Below the pieces are notes generated by a model, which was not told the origin of the DNA, did no database searches, and saw nothing but the letters and a program-made list of their open reading frames with translations. This document shows, piece by piece, positions 26,060-34,170 of a stretch of 64,000 bases of DNA. The stretch covers positions 1 to 64,000 of the forward strand of contig CADANN010000021.1 of assembly GCA_902789325.1 (NCBI GenBank), given 5' to 3'. The DNA comes from an uncultured Spirochaetaceae bacterium. Lineage in GTDB: Bacteria > Spirochaetota > Spirochaetia > Treponematales > Treponemataceae. Numbering within the stretch: position 1 is the stretch's first letter; each line of letters opens with the position of its first letter. The translations under genes were made by a program, and so were the position numbers.

Positions 26060-28600
26060 TTAATTAGAAAAAACATCAAGAATGCTGTATTGGTTACGGC
26101 ATTCACTCTTTTTTGCGTAACAAGTCTTAACGCATACCAAATCAACATTACAGTAAATGATAATGAACTGGACTTCCCTCTCGAAGGGGTAAAAGTTTCT
26201 GTTTCTGATTCAGACGGGCTCATTTCTTTTACAGATGAAAATGGAATCGCTTCAATTGAAATTCCAGATTCTGTAAAATCAGGAAAAGTAATTCTTTCTT
26301 ACCCTGGCTACAGAAGCGAAGAACTCACCTTCAAAGAAAATCAAACTGATCTTTCTGCAGCTCTTTCTATGGCAGAAGTTATTGAAGGAAAAGAACTTGT
26401 TGTAGAACGCTCAGCTCCTGGAGTTACAGACGAGCAATCCGGAGTTTCAGTTGTTATTGAAAAAGAGACTTTTGAATCAACTTCAAGAATGGGATTAGTT
26501 GAAGATGTAATGTCATCGGTAAACACATTACCAGGCATCAGTTATGGAGGAACACAACCTTCTGTTCGTGGCGGATATCCTCGCGATACAACTGCAGTTA
26601 TGGACGGAGTATATCTTTTGTTCCCATGGCAGTGGGGCGGCATCTGTTCTATATTTGATCCTGGAATGGTAGACAGTGTAAAAATGTCAAACGGAGTTTT
26701 TTCAGCCCGTTATGGACGTGCACTTGCCGGACTTCTTGAAGTAAACACAATAACTCCAAAAGAACAAAAACTTTCGTTTACGGTTTCTTCTTCAGATATT
26801 TCTACAAACGCTTACCTCCAGATACCTTTCGGTGAGAAGGCAGGAATGTTTGCTGCAGGCAAGGTTACTTATCTGGATCCACTTTTTGCCCTTTATAAAA
26901 AATTAATTACAGAAGGTGATCTTGCAGATGCTCTCAATATGATTAATGTATGTCCTTACATCCGCAACGGTTATACCAAGTTCTACTATAATCCGACAGA
27001 AAAACTAAACTTTACTTTGAGCGGTTTTATTGGAGGAGATGGAATCGGTTATGAAAGTTCAACAGAAGAAGACGGAAAAAAAGAATCTTTAGCAATGGAT
27101 TATTCTATGCTGCAGGCATTTACTCAACTTAATACAAAATGGCTGCCTACAGAAAAACTTCAATTCAAAGGATTCCTTTCTTATGCATTCACAAAAGAAG
27201 ATGTTGCCCAAAAACAGATTCTGTCAGGAAAGTATAAATACAATGAGGACTTTATAAACCAGTATGGATCATTACTCTCACCTGAAGCCATTGCTTCAAA
27301 GTCCTATAATCTTCCGGAACTGAAAAACTCTTTCTCTGAAGTTATTAATGAACACTCAATAGAAGGTAAGCTTGAAGGTGAATATGAGCTCAATAAAACT
27401 ATGACCATTGCAGCCGGGGCAGACTTCATGTGGTCAAAGAGTATTACAAAAGACACCTTTGATACCTGGGTAGAACGACCTTCTGATAATCCTTATCTTC
27501 CAGCCTTTAATCATTATGATGCTGTAATTGAGGCAAAAGGTAATAATATGGTGAACTCTGCAGCTTATGCTCTTATGAGTTTTGGCAGCGAAGGTACACT
27601 CTTTAATGGAGAATTAGGGGTTCGTGCAGATCACTTCTTTATTTCTAACAAGGATGATGATTTATTCCTTAACTCAAAACCAGCCTTCAGTCCCCGCGGA
27701 ACAATCCGCTATACTCCATGGAGAAATCAGGGAATTTTTGACAGAGTTTCATTCTCTGGCGGAATCGGTTTATTCTCTACCATCCCTGTTGAAATGGGAC
27801 TTGTTACTAATGCCGCAGGTGTAGATAACTGTGAAATGAATAAAGCTGTTTTCTCTGTTCTTGGAACTGATATTCAATTTGCAGATGACTGGAACTTTAA
27901 GCTTGAAGGTTATTACAGATATTACTATTCACGACTTTACATGATTGAACAGTACAATACAAATACAGGAAATGTTTTATATAAGAATGATGGCATAGGT
28001 TATTCTTACGGCTTCGATCTCATGCTTCAGAAGAAGACTGGAAAGTGGTACGACGGATATATTTCTTACTCTTTCATCAATGCAAAGTTTAAAAATCCTA
28101 CTGCTCCAGAATTTGAAAATCAGGTTACTATGAGAGGCGAGCCTTTGGACGAATGGTACTATCCTGAATATCACCGATTCCATACTGTAAACCTTGTTGC
28201 AAACTTCCACCCTACAAGTCACTGGGACATTATGGTAAAAGGAACCTTTGCTTCTGGAACACCGCTTCGCGAAACAGGAGAAATATTCTGCTACCCAGTA
28301 GTTATGGAAGACGGAACTGTAATTCAGAGATACTCTCAGCACTCATGGTACAGCGACACTCTCAGATCTCAGATTTCATGCCCGGTAGATTTGCGCGTAG
28401 CCTACAAGTTTGAAACAAGGGGTGGAAAACTCAAATGGGAAATTTATGGTGGAGCACAGGACATCTTTGTCAATCTCTACTCACCAAAAGCAGGAAGCAC
28501 CTTTGATGCTTACACTGGAGAAACCTCAGACGTTCCTTCATCAGTCGGATTCAACATTGGCATTCCTCTTATCAACATAGGATTTAAATTAACTTACTAA
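26057..28600 (+). CDS. TonB-dependent outer-membrane receptor
   Basis: An 847-residue outer-membrane protein with a signal peptide (cleavage probably after SLNA, near residue 26). A carboxypeptidase-regulatory-like domain covers residues 27-105. A plug domain from about 120 to 230 contains ISYGGTQPSVRGGYPRDTTAVMDGV and FSARYGRALAGLLEV, followed by a long beta-barrel ending GFKLTY. First gene of an operon with ExbB, two ExbD and TonB, 21 bases from exbB. Ligand unknown: the nearest enzymes suggest sugar oligomers, but metal chelates or vitamins are possible. Start set by AAGGAGAT inside a strong hairpin. Confidence 0.88.
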   Translation: MLIRKNIKNAVLVTAFTLFCVTSLNAYQINITVNDNELDFPLEGVKVSVSDSDGLISFTDENGIASIEIPDSVKSGKVILSYPGYRSEELTFKENQTDLSAALSMAEVIEGKELVVERSAPGVTDEQSGVSVVIEKETFESTSRMGLVEDVMSSVNTLPGISYGGTQPSVRGGYPRDTTAVMDGVYLLFPWQWGGICSIFDPGMVDSVKMSNGVFSARYGRALAGLLEVNTITPKEQKLSFTVSSSDISTNAYLQIPFGEKAGMFAAGKVTYLDPLFALYKKLITEGDLADALNMINVCPYIRNGYTKFYYNPTEKLNFTLSGFIGGDGIGYESSTEEDGKKESLAMDYSMLQAFTQLNTKWLPTEKLQFKGFLSYAFTKEDVAQKQILSGKYKYNEDFINQYGSLLSPEAIASKSYNLPELKNSFSEVINEHSIEGKLEGEYELNKTMTIAAGADFMWSKSITKDTFDTWVERPSDNPYLPAFNHYDAVIEAKGNNMVNSAAYALMSFGSEGTLFNGELGVRADHFFISNKDDDLFLNSKPAFSPRGTIRYTPWRNQGIFDRVSFSGGIGLFSTIPVEMGLVTNAAGVDNCEMNKAVFSVLGTDIQFADDWNFKLEGYYRYYYSRLYMIEQYNTNTGNVLYKNDGIGYSYGFDLMLQKKTGKWYDGYISYSFINAKFKNPTAPEFENQVTMRGEPLDEWYYPEYHRFHTVNLVANFHPTSHWDIMVKGTFASGTPLRETGEIFCYPVVMEDGTVIQRYSQHSWYSDTLRSQISCPVDLRVAYKFETRGGKLKWEIYGGAQDIFVNLYSPKAGSTFDAYTGETSDVPSSVGFNIGIPLINIGFKLTY

Positions 28601-28621
28601 AACAAAAGGAGAAAAATTATT

Positions 28622-29290
28622 ATGGAAAGCAAATGGAGCTTAATTGAACTTTTTAATCTTGGCGGACCTTTCATGTGGGTACTGCTCGTATTCTCAATCG
28701 CAACACTTACAATCATTATTGAGCGCTGCATTTACATCGGCTGGCACGACTGCAAAGTCACTCCCCTTTCAAACAAAGTAAAGCAGTGTCTTCGCGAAGG
28801 CAAAAAAGATGAAGCAGAAAAAATGCTTTCAGAACTCAGCCATAAAAAAACTGCTGCAACAATTTTGTATGCACTTTTGACAAACTCAAAATTCGGTGAA
28901 GCTCGTATGGAAAATGCCGCAGAATGCGAAGCACAGGAACGTATCCGCCGAATGGAAAATGGTTTCAACTATCTTACAGCACTTTCATCAATTGCGCCGC
29001 TCACAGGATTCTTGGGAACAGTATCAGGTATGATTGGCGCCTTTAAATCAATTGCCGCTGCGACAGATGTAAATGCTCAGCTTGTTGCAAACGGAATTTA
29101 CGAAGCTTTGATTACAACAGTATTCGGTTTGATTATTGCGATTGCAGCCCTTGTTGCTTACAATCTCTTAGTTCAGCGCGTAGATACTTTTGCCGCAGAA
29201 ACTTCAAAATGCATTAATGATCTGATTCCAGAATTACTCGACGACAAAACTGAAGATGACTTTGAAGACAAACTGGAGAAAAGAGCCTGA
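28622..29290 (+). CDS. exbB: MotA/TolQ/ExbB proton channel protein
   Basis: A 222-residue inner-membrane protein with three hydrophobic segments: near 15-35, 118-140 and 155-180. ASIAPLTGFLGTVSGMIGAF and GIYEALITTVFGLIIAI are the ExbB/TolQ family signatures. With ExbD it forms the proton channel that drives TonB. It overlaps or abuts its neighbours closely (2 bases to exbD), which supports one energy-transducing complex dedicated to the receptor upstream. Confidence 0.9.
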   Translation: MESKWSLIELFNLGGPFMWVLLVFSIATLTIIIERCIYIGWHDCKVTPLSNKVKQCLREGKKDEAEKMLSELSHKKTAATILYALLTNSKFGEARMENAAECEAQERIRRMENGFNYLTALSSIAPLTGFLGTVSGMIGAFKSIAAATDVNAQLVANGIYEALITTVFGLIIAIAALVAYNLLVQRVDTFAAETSKCINDLIPELLDDKTEDDFEDKLEKRA

Positions 29291-29292
29291 TT

Positions 29293-29703
29293 ATGATTAA
29301 GCGTTTTATGAAGCATGCGCCGGATGATTCTTCGAGTTCTGGTGCATTGAATGATCTTTCATTTCTGCTGATTATATTTTTTATTGTAATTGCAGGCTTT
29401 AATGTGAACAAGGGTTTTTTGTTAAATCTTCCAGTTAAGGACAAACCAAGAATTGTTAAGACTGATGATTTGATGAAATGCCGTCTCACAGCCGACGGTT
29501 CGATTCTCGTAGATGATAAAAGTCTCACACTAGACGAGCTTCGAACTGCCGTGTCAGAAAAAAAAGCAGAGTGGCCAAACATGACTTTCCTGCTTTTGAT
29601 AGATGCAAACACAGAATATCAGCATGTTGTAGATATCATCTACGAAATCAAGCAGCAGAAGATAGAAAACTTTTCATTCAGAATGGAGGACTCAGATGTT
29701 TAA
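29293..29703 (+). CDS. exbD: ExbD/TolR-family protein, first copy
   Basis: A 136-residue protein with one N-terminal membrane segment (LNDLSFLLIIFFIVIAGF) in which the conserved proton-conducting Asp (LND) sits just before the helix. The periplasmic domain follows, with the LTADGSILVDDKSLTLDEL strand pattern of ExbD. It lies 2 bases after exbB and overlaps the second exbD by eight bases. Confidence 0.88.
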   Translation: MIKRFMKHAPDDSSSSGALNDLSFLLIIFFIVIAGFNVNKGFLLNLPVKDKPRIVKTDDLMKCRLTADGSILVDDKSLTLDELRTAVSEKKAEWPNMTFLLLIDANTEYQHVVDIIYEIKQQKIENFSFRMEDSDV

Positions 29704-30103
29704 AATTGCAAGACGTAAACGTAAGGCAAGCATCGCAACAGCTTCCATGTCAGATATCGGCTTTTTACTTTTGATTTTCATTATGCTGATTTCGCTGATA
29801 AATCAGAGACACGAAGAAAAGATAGAATATTCAGAAGCAAAGATTCTGGAAAAAACTCAGGAAGAAAAGAATCTTGAAATCTGGATAAAAAAGGACGGAG
29901 GAATTTTTGTAGAAGGAAATCAGATTTCTCCGGAAAGTCTTGAACTTCTGATTGCTGGAAAAATTGCAGAAGAACCTACATCACGAATCCATATCATTGC
30001 CGACAAAAATACTCCATACAAATTTATAAATGATGTGGTTAACGTTCTTCAGCTGCTTCAGCATAGAGTCGTGAGTTTTGTTGTAAAAGAGGAATTAAGA
30101 TGA
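29696..30103 (+). CDS. exbD: ExbD/TolR-family protein, second copy
   Basis: A 135-residue paralogue of the preceding ExbD. The SMSDIGFLLLIFIMLISLI segment carries the conserved Asp and single membrane helix, followed by a periplasmic domain (IWIKKDGGIFVEGNQI). Its start overlaps the upstream exbD and its stop overlaps tonB by four bases (ATGA). Paired exbD genes are common in Bacteroidota-type TonB clusters. Confidence 0.88.
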   Translation: MFKIARRKRKASIATASMSDIGFLLLIFIMLISLINQRHEEKIEYSEAKILEKTQEEKNLEIWIKKDGGIFVEGNQISPESLELLIAGKIAEEPTSRIHIIADKNTPYKFINDVVNVLQLLQHRVVSFVVKEELR

Positions 30104-30705
30104 AAGTTGAAGCTTTACAAAAATACCGACCGTTAGTTAGGCCGCTGCTTTTTAGCTTAGTAATTGCCATTCATATTATCGTCCTCGTATGTGTAAGATT
30201 TTCTGTAAAGGAAGCTGCTCTCGAAGAAGAAATAGATGCCGAAATTTTCAAGCTTGTTGATGTAGAAGAATTTGTTCCGCCTCCTCCACCACCTCCTGTA
30301 ATCGAGAAAAAGGAAGTAGTGGTAAATTCTGTAAAAGCTTCTGAAACAATTCAGGAAACTGAAAAAGAAGTTGTAGAAGTTGAAGAGGAAGTTCCTGTAG
30401 AAATTGAATATGTTCCACAGCATAAAATTTCTGTGGTCCCAGAAATTCCTACAAAGGCAATTCTTTCAAAAATTGAATATCCAAAAATGGCAATGAAACA
30501 GGGAATTGAAGGAGTTGTTTATCTGGAGCTTTTCATTGATGAAGCGGGAAATATAAGAAAGGTAAATGTCTTAAAAGATCCAGGTTACGGATTTGCTGAA
30601 GCGGCACTTGCAGCCTTAGATGGCATAACCTGTAAACCAGCACTGGTAAACGATAGGCCGGTTGCAGTCCGCTTCAGATACCCTATAAGATTTGTGTTGA
30701 GTTGA
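30100..30705 (+). CDS. tonB: TonB energy transducer
   Basis: A 201-residue protein. An N-terminal anchor (residues 13-33) is followed by a periplasmic Pro run (seven consecutive prolines near residue 66) and a Glu/Val-rich spacer. The TonB C-terminal domain from about 115 contains YPKMAMKQGIEGVVYLELFI, GYGFAEAALAALDG and the final VRFRYPIRFVLS. It transmits proton-motive energy from ExbBD to the receptor at 26057. The operon ends here, at a dispersed palindrome. Confidence 0.9.
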   Translation: MKVEALQKYRPLVRPLLFSLVIAIHIIVLVCVRFSVKEAALEEEIDAEIFKLVDVEEFVPPPPPPPVIEKKEVVVNSVKASETIQETEKEVVEVEEEVPVEIEYVPQHKISVVPEIPTKAILSKIEYPKMAMKQGIEGVVYLELFIDEAGNIRKVNVLKDPGYGFAEAALAALDGITCKPALVNDRPVAVRFRYPIRFVLS

Positions 30706-30707
30706 TT

Positions 30708-30735
30708 GTCATTCCCGTGCTCGACACGGGAATCT
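30708..30735. repeat. Dispersed palindromic repeat, copy 4
   Basis: GTCATTCCCGTG-ctcga-CACGGGAATCT. It fills the 28 bp between the stops of convergent tonB and the small membrane protein gene and is the only hairpin available there. Confidence 0.85.
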
Positions 30736-30910
30736 ATAAATATTTAAACAACAGATAACCAATTGCAAAACCGGCAGGAATTGCGAGGATAAGTAGAAAT
30801 ACTTTTAAAACTGGATTCATCTTTTTTGATTCAGAAGGTGTGTCCAGTTTTACCTCGTAAAGAGTCTTGTCGGTTTCATCTTTGATTTTGATTTTCTTAT
30901 TCTCAGGCAT
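30734..30910 (-). CDS. Small single-pass membrane protein
   Basis: A 58-residue protein not matched to a family. A charged N-terminus (KKIKIKDETDKTLYEVKL) precedes one C-terminal membrane helix (VFLLILAIPAGFAIGYLLF). ATG 30910 has GAGG upstream and lies one base after the stop of iorB, so it is probably the last gene of the iorAB operon. Function unknown. Confidence 0.6.
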   Translation of the reverse strand: MPENKKIKIKDETDKTLYEVKLDTPSESKKMNPVLKVFLLILAIPAGFAIGYLLFKYL

Positions 30911-30911
30911 T

Positions 30912-31484
30912 TTATTCCTCACCACGACCAAGCATAAATGCTTTTTTGTTCATCTCAAGGAACTGTGGTTTTACAAGCTTTTCGATTGCAGCCATCCATG
31001 CATCAACCGGGAAGTCCATATATTTTGAAAGGCGGCCCATCAAAACAATGTTTACAGATTTTGCAGTTCCGGCCTGCTCAGCAAGAGTAAGACAATCCAA
31101 AGCATCAACCTTAATGCCAGCCTTTGTCATTGTGCCAACCAGGTCTTCCGGATATTCAGCAGCACCAGTAATTACAGGCATAGGATCAATCTTCTGAGTA
31201 TTAACAACAATCTGTCCATCAGCTTTTAGATATTCTGTATAACGGGCAGCTTCAAGCAATTCAAAAGAAACAATAAAATCAGCCTCGCCCTTATCAACGA
31301 TTGGTGAATAAACCTTGTCGCCATAGCGTACATAAGTTACAACCGAACCGCCGCGCTGGCTCATACCGTGAACCTCGCTAACCTTTACATCGAAGCCTGC
31401 ATCAAGCAGAACCTGCCCCAAAGTTTTAGACGCAAGCAAGGCACCCTGGCCGCCCACGCCAACTATCATTATATTTTTTACCAT
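30912..31484 (-). CDS. iorB: Indolepyruvate ferredoxin oxidoreductase, beta subunit
   Basis: A 190-residue cytoplasmic subunit of the pyruvate/2-oxoacid:ferredoxin oxidoreductase gamma-type family. The GVGGQGALLASKTLGQVLL segment at residues 8-26 and SEVHGMSQRGGSVVTYVRYG near 36 are diagnostic of IorB. Together with IorA it oxidatively decarboxylates aryl pyruvates to aryl-acetyl-CoA with reduction of ferredoxin. It starts 17 bases after iorA. Confidence 0.92.
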   Translation of the reverse strand: MVKNIMIVGVGGQGALLASKTLGQVLLDAGFDVKVSEVHGMSQRGGSVVTYVRYGDKVYSPIVDKGEADFIVSFELLEAARYTEYLKADGQIVVNTQKIDPMPVITGAAEYPEDLVGTMTKAGIKVDALDCLTLAEQAGTAKSVNIVLMGRLSKYMDFPVDAWMAAIEKLVKPQFLEMNKKAFMLGRGEE

Positions 31485-31501
31485 AATATTCCGCCTTTAC
31501 C

Positions 31502-33229
31502 TTACAGTGCCCCGAACTTACACATCTGTGAACAAACGCCACAGCCAACACAAAGTGTTGTATCAATCTTAGCCTTTCCACCCTTCATGCTGATTGCAGG
31601 GCAGCCAATCTTCATACACATCTTGCAGCTCTTACACTTGTCCTGATCAACTACCAGCGGAGGATTATGCTTTACTTCCTTAAGAAGTGCACAAGGACGT
31701 CGGCTGATGATGAGGCTTGGTTCTGCAACTTCGAGTTCTTCCTTTACAGTTGCTTCGCATTCAGCGATGTTATATGGATCAACTACACGAACTCTATTGA
31801 TTCCCATAGCGCGAGCCAATGCTTCCAGGTCTACGCGGCCAGCAGGGTCCCCATAAAGATTCTTTCCTGTTGTAGGGTTCTGCTGATGTCCAGTCATACC
31901 TGTAATTGAGTTATCAAGCACAATTACAGTTGAGTTAGACTGATTGTAAGCAATTGTTGCAAGGCCAGTCATACCCGAATGCATAAAGGTTGAGTCACCA
32001 ATTACAGCAACAGATTTCTTTTCGTTTTCTGCGCCACCGGCTTTATTCCAGCCATGAAGTCCGCTGAAAGATGCACCCATACAAAGAGTAACATCCATTG
32101 CAGAAAGTGGAGCAACGCTACCAAGTGTGTAACATCCGATATCACCGAATACTGTTACCTTGAGTTTGTTGAGAGCATAGAACATTCCGCGGTGTGGACA
32201 ACCTGCACACATAATTGGTGGACGAACAGGAATTGCTGTATCAAGTTTTTTACCAGCATGAACATCTTTTCCAAAAGCTGCAGCCACAAGATTCTGACTG
32301 AATTCGCCACAAATTGGGAACATATCTTTTCCGTGGATTTCGCACTTGAAGCCAAGTCCACGTACAAAAGTTTCAATAATAGGATCAAGCTCTTCAACAA
32401 CAATAAGCTTTTCAAGACCTTCAGCAAACTTCTTAATCATATCACCAGGAAGTGGATTTACCATTCCAAGCTTCAAAATATTTACAGAGTCGCCGAGAAC
32501 TTCTTTTACATACTGATATGAAGTTGATGAAGTGATGATACCAGTTTTTGAATCAGCCTTTTCTATTCTATTAACACCCGAAGTTTCGCTCCACTTCTCC
32601 AGATCCTTCATTCTCTGCTCAACAAAAGGATGGCGCTTAATTGCATTTGCTGGAGCCATTACATATTTAGAAATTGTCTTTTCGTAAGCTTTGTGTTCTG
32701 GAACAACGCGGTCAGCAGGCTCAGTAATGCTCTGGCTGTGAGCAACACGTGTACACATTTTATACAAAACAGGTGTATCAAATTTCTCACTGATTTCAAA
32801 AGCGATTTTGGCAAACTCACGGGCTTCATCAGCATCAGAAGGCTCAAGCATAGGAACCTTAGAAGCAATTGCGTGATGTCTTGAATCCTGTTCATTCTGA
32901 CTTGAATGCATTCCAGGGTCATCAGCTACACCAATTACAAGACCTGCATTTACACCAGTATAACTCATTGTATAAAGAGGGTCGGCCGCAACGTTCAAAC
33001 CAACGTGCTTCATACCACAGAAGGCACGGCGGCCAGCCAGACAGGCACCAAAAGCCGACTCAAGAGCAACCTTTTCGTTCGGTGCCCATTCACAATAGAT
33101 TTCCTTAAACTTTGCAGCTTCCTCAGTAATCTCCGTACTTGGAGTTCCAGGATAACTCGAAATAACCTCACAGCCAGCCTCAAACAAACCACGAGCTGCT
33201 GCAGCGTTACCTAACATCAGTTGTTTCAT
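31502..33229 (-). CDS. iorA: Indolepyruvate ferredoxin oxidoreductase, alpha subunit
   Basis: A 575-residue enzyme. The pyrimidine-binding N-terminal domain begins LMLGNAAAARGLFEAGCEVISSYPGTPSTEI. The TPP-binding half has CAGCPHRGMFYALN, GDIGCYTLGSVAPL and GDSTFMHSGMTGL near 335-410. Two ferredoxin-type 4Fe-4S motifs end the protein: CKSCKMCMKIGC and CVGCGVCSQMC. It works in amino acid fermentation from aromatic amino acids. A neighbouring TrpB2 supports aromatic or indole metabolism in this region. No aromatic aminotransferase lies nearby. Confidence 0.95.
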   Translation of the reverse strand: MKQLMLGNAAAARGLFEAGCEVISSYPGTPSTEITEEAAKFKEIYCEWAPNEKVALESAFGACLAGRRAFCGMKHVGLNVAADPLYTMSYTGVNAGLVIGVADDPGMHSSQNEQDSRHHAIASKVPMLEPSDADEAREFAKIAFEISEKFDTPVLYKMCTRVAHSQSITEPADRVVPEHKAYEKTISKYVMAPANAIKRHPFVEQRMKDLEKWSETSGVNRIEKADSKTGIITSSTSYQYVKEVLGDSVNILKLGMVNPLPGDMIKKFAEGLEKLIVVEELDPIIETFVRGLGFKCEIHGKDMFPICGEFSQNLVAAAFGKDVHAGKKLDTAIPVRPPIMCAGCPHRGMFYALNKLKVTVFGDIGCYTLGSVAPLSAMDVTLCMGASFSGLHGWNKAGGAENEKKSVAVIGDSTFMHSGMTGLATIAYNQSNSTVIVLDNSITGMTGHQQNPTTGKNLYGDPAGRVDLEALARAMGINRVRVVDPYNIAECEATVKEELEVAEPSLIISRRPCALLKEVKHNPPLVVDQDKCKSCKMCMKIGCPAISMKGGKAKIDTTLCVGCGVCSQMCKFGAL

Positions 33230-33322
33230 TTTTATTCCTACAAAATAAATATTTTAATGAGACTATAATTTTACAGCGATTTTAAAGAATGGTAAATAGT
33301 CATCCATCCACTTACCTATCCC

Positions 33323-33349
33323 GTCATCCCGAACTTGATTCGGGATCTA
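33323..33349. repeat. Dispersed palindromic repeat, copy 5
   Basis: GTCATCCCGAA-ctt-ga-TTCGGGATCT, between the divergent iorA and toxin-antitoxin genes, upstream of the antitoxin operators. Confidence 0.8.
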
Positions 33350-33355
33350 TCACAT

Positions 33356-33399
33356 TATAGCTATTTAAACTTGATTTTATAGCTATCTGATAATATAAT
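33356..33399 (+). promoter_or_regulatory. Promoter and twin operators of the second toxin-antitoxin operon
   Basis: TTGATT (33371-33376), 17 bp, TATAAT (33394-33399). The palindromic 9-mer TATAGCTAT occurs at 33356-33364 (just upstream of the -35) and 33378-33386 (inside the spacer), 22 bp or about two helical turns apart. This is a typical autorepressor layout for Phd-type antitoxins. Confidence 0.65.
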
Positions 33400-33421
33400 T
33401 GCTTTGACAAAGGAGGCCCCC

Positions 33422-33730
33422 ATGAATACAGTTCCTATGTACGAAGCAAAAAACAAGCTGCCGCTTTTTATGCATCAGGCCGAAGAATCCGGCCCGGTTT
33501 TTATCTCGCGCAGAAACAAAACTGTTGGCGTTATTCTTTCTTTTGATGATTACAACAAACTGCTTTCAAAGCAGCCAAAAAGAACAATTCTGGAAGCTGC
33601 CGAAGAATTCCGCAAGAAAACCGCTGGCATGTTTACCAACGAGGATATCGATAAGATTTTTGATGTGAGGGATCATACGCCCGACTCTTATGAGAGCCAT
33701 GTTTTTGACGGAGTGTTTGACGACGAATGA
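33422..33730 (+). CDS. Phd/YefM-family antitoxin
   Basis: A 102-residue antitoxin. The N-terminal Phd/YefM fold includes PMYEAKNKLPLFMHQAEESGPVFISRRNK and VGVILSFDDYNKLL; the C-terminal half is acidic and helical and should bind the toxin. ATG 33422 follows AAAGGAGG; an upstream TTG is not used. It overlaps the toxin gene by four bases (ATGA). The twin palindromes at the promoter are its likely targets. Confidence 0.85.
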   Translation: MNTVPMYEAKNKLPLFMHQAEESGPVFISRRNKTVGVILSFDDYNKLLSKQPKRTILEAAEEFRKKTAGMFTNEDIDKIFDVRDHTPDSYESHVFDGVFDDE

Positions 33731-34170
33731 ATTACGAAGAAGAAGCTCATTATCTTTTAGACTCAAATATAGTTTCGGAAATTATAAAACCGGAGCCGGA
33801 TTTCAATGTTATTTCTAAAATTGCAGAACATAATTCTGACTGCGCTATCTGTGCCCCTGTCTGGCAGGAAATTCTATACGGCTTATACCGGATTCCTGAA
33901 GGAAGGAACAAAAAATATCTTGATAAATTCATTAATGATGATGTTCATGAAAACTTCAAGATTAAGAATTTTACGGAAAAGGCCGCTGCAATTCAGGCTG
34001 ACTTGAGGGCAAAACTCGAAAAAACAGGCGCCCCAACTCAAAAGGAAGACAGCATGATTGCCGCCATAGCCCTTGCAAACCACATGGTTCTGGTAACCCG
34101 CAACACTAAGCACTTCTCAGCAATTCAGCAGGTCAGCGACCTGCTGATTGAAAACTGGTTTAAAGCTTAA
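33727..34170 (+). CDS. PIN-domain ribonuclease toxin, VapC type
   Basis: A 147-residue PIN protein. Acidic residues occur in YLLDSNIVSEII (near 12), in WQEILYGLYRI (near 50) and in the EDSMIAAIAL segment near 110, with a TRNTKHF closing motif. It is expected to be a site-specific RNase. Coupled to the antitoxin by an ATGA overlap. Its stop overlaps that of the convergent trpB2 by four bases. Confidence 0.85.
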   Translation: MNYEEEAHYLLDSNIVSEIIKPEPDFNVISKIAEHNSDCAICAPVWQEILYGLYRIPEGRNKKYLDKFINDDVHENFKIKNFTEKAAAIQADLRAKLEKTGAPTQKEDSMIAAIALANHMVLVTRNTKHFSAIQQVSDLLIENWFKA

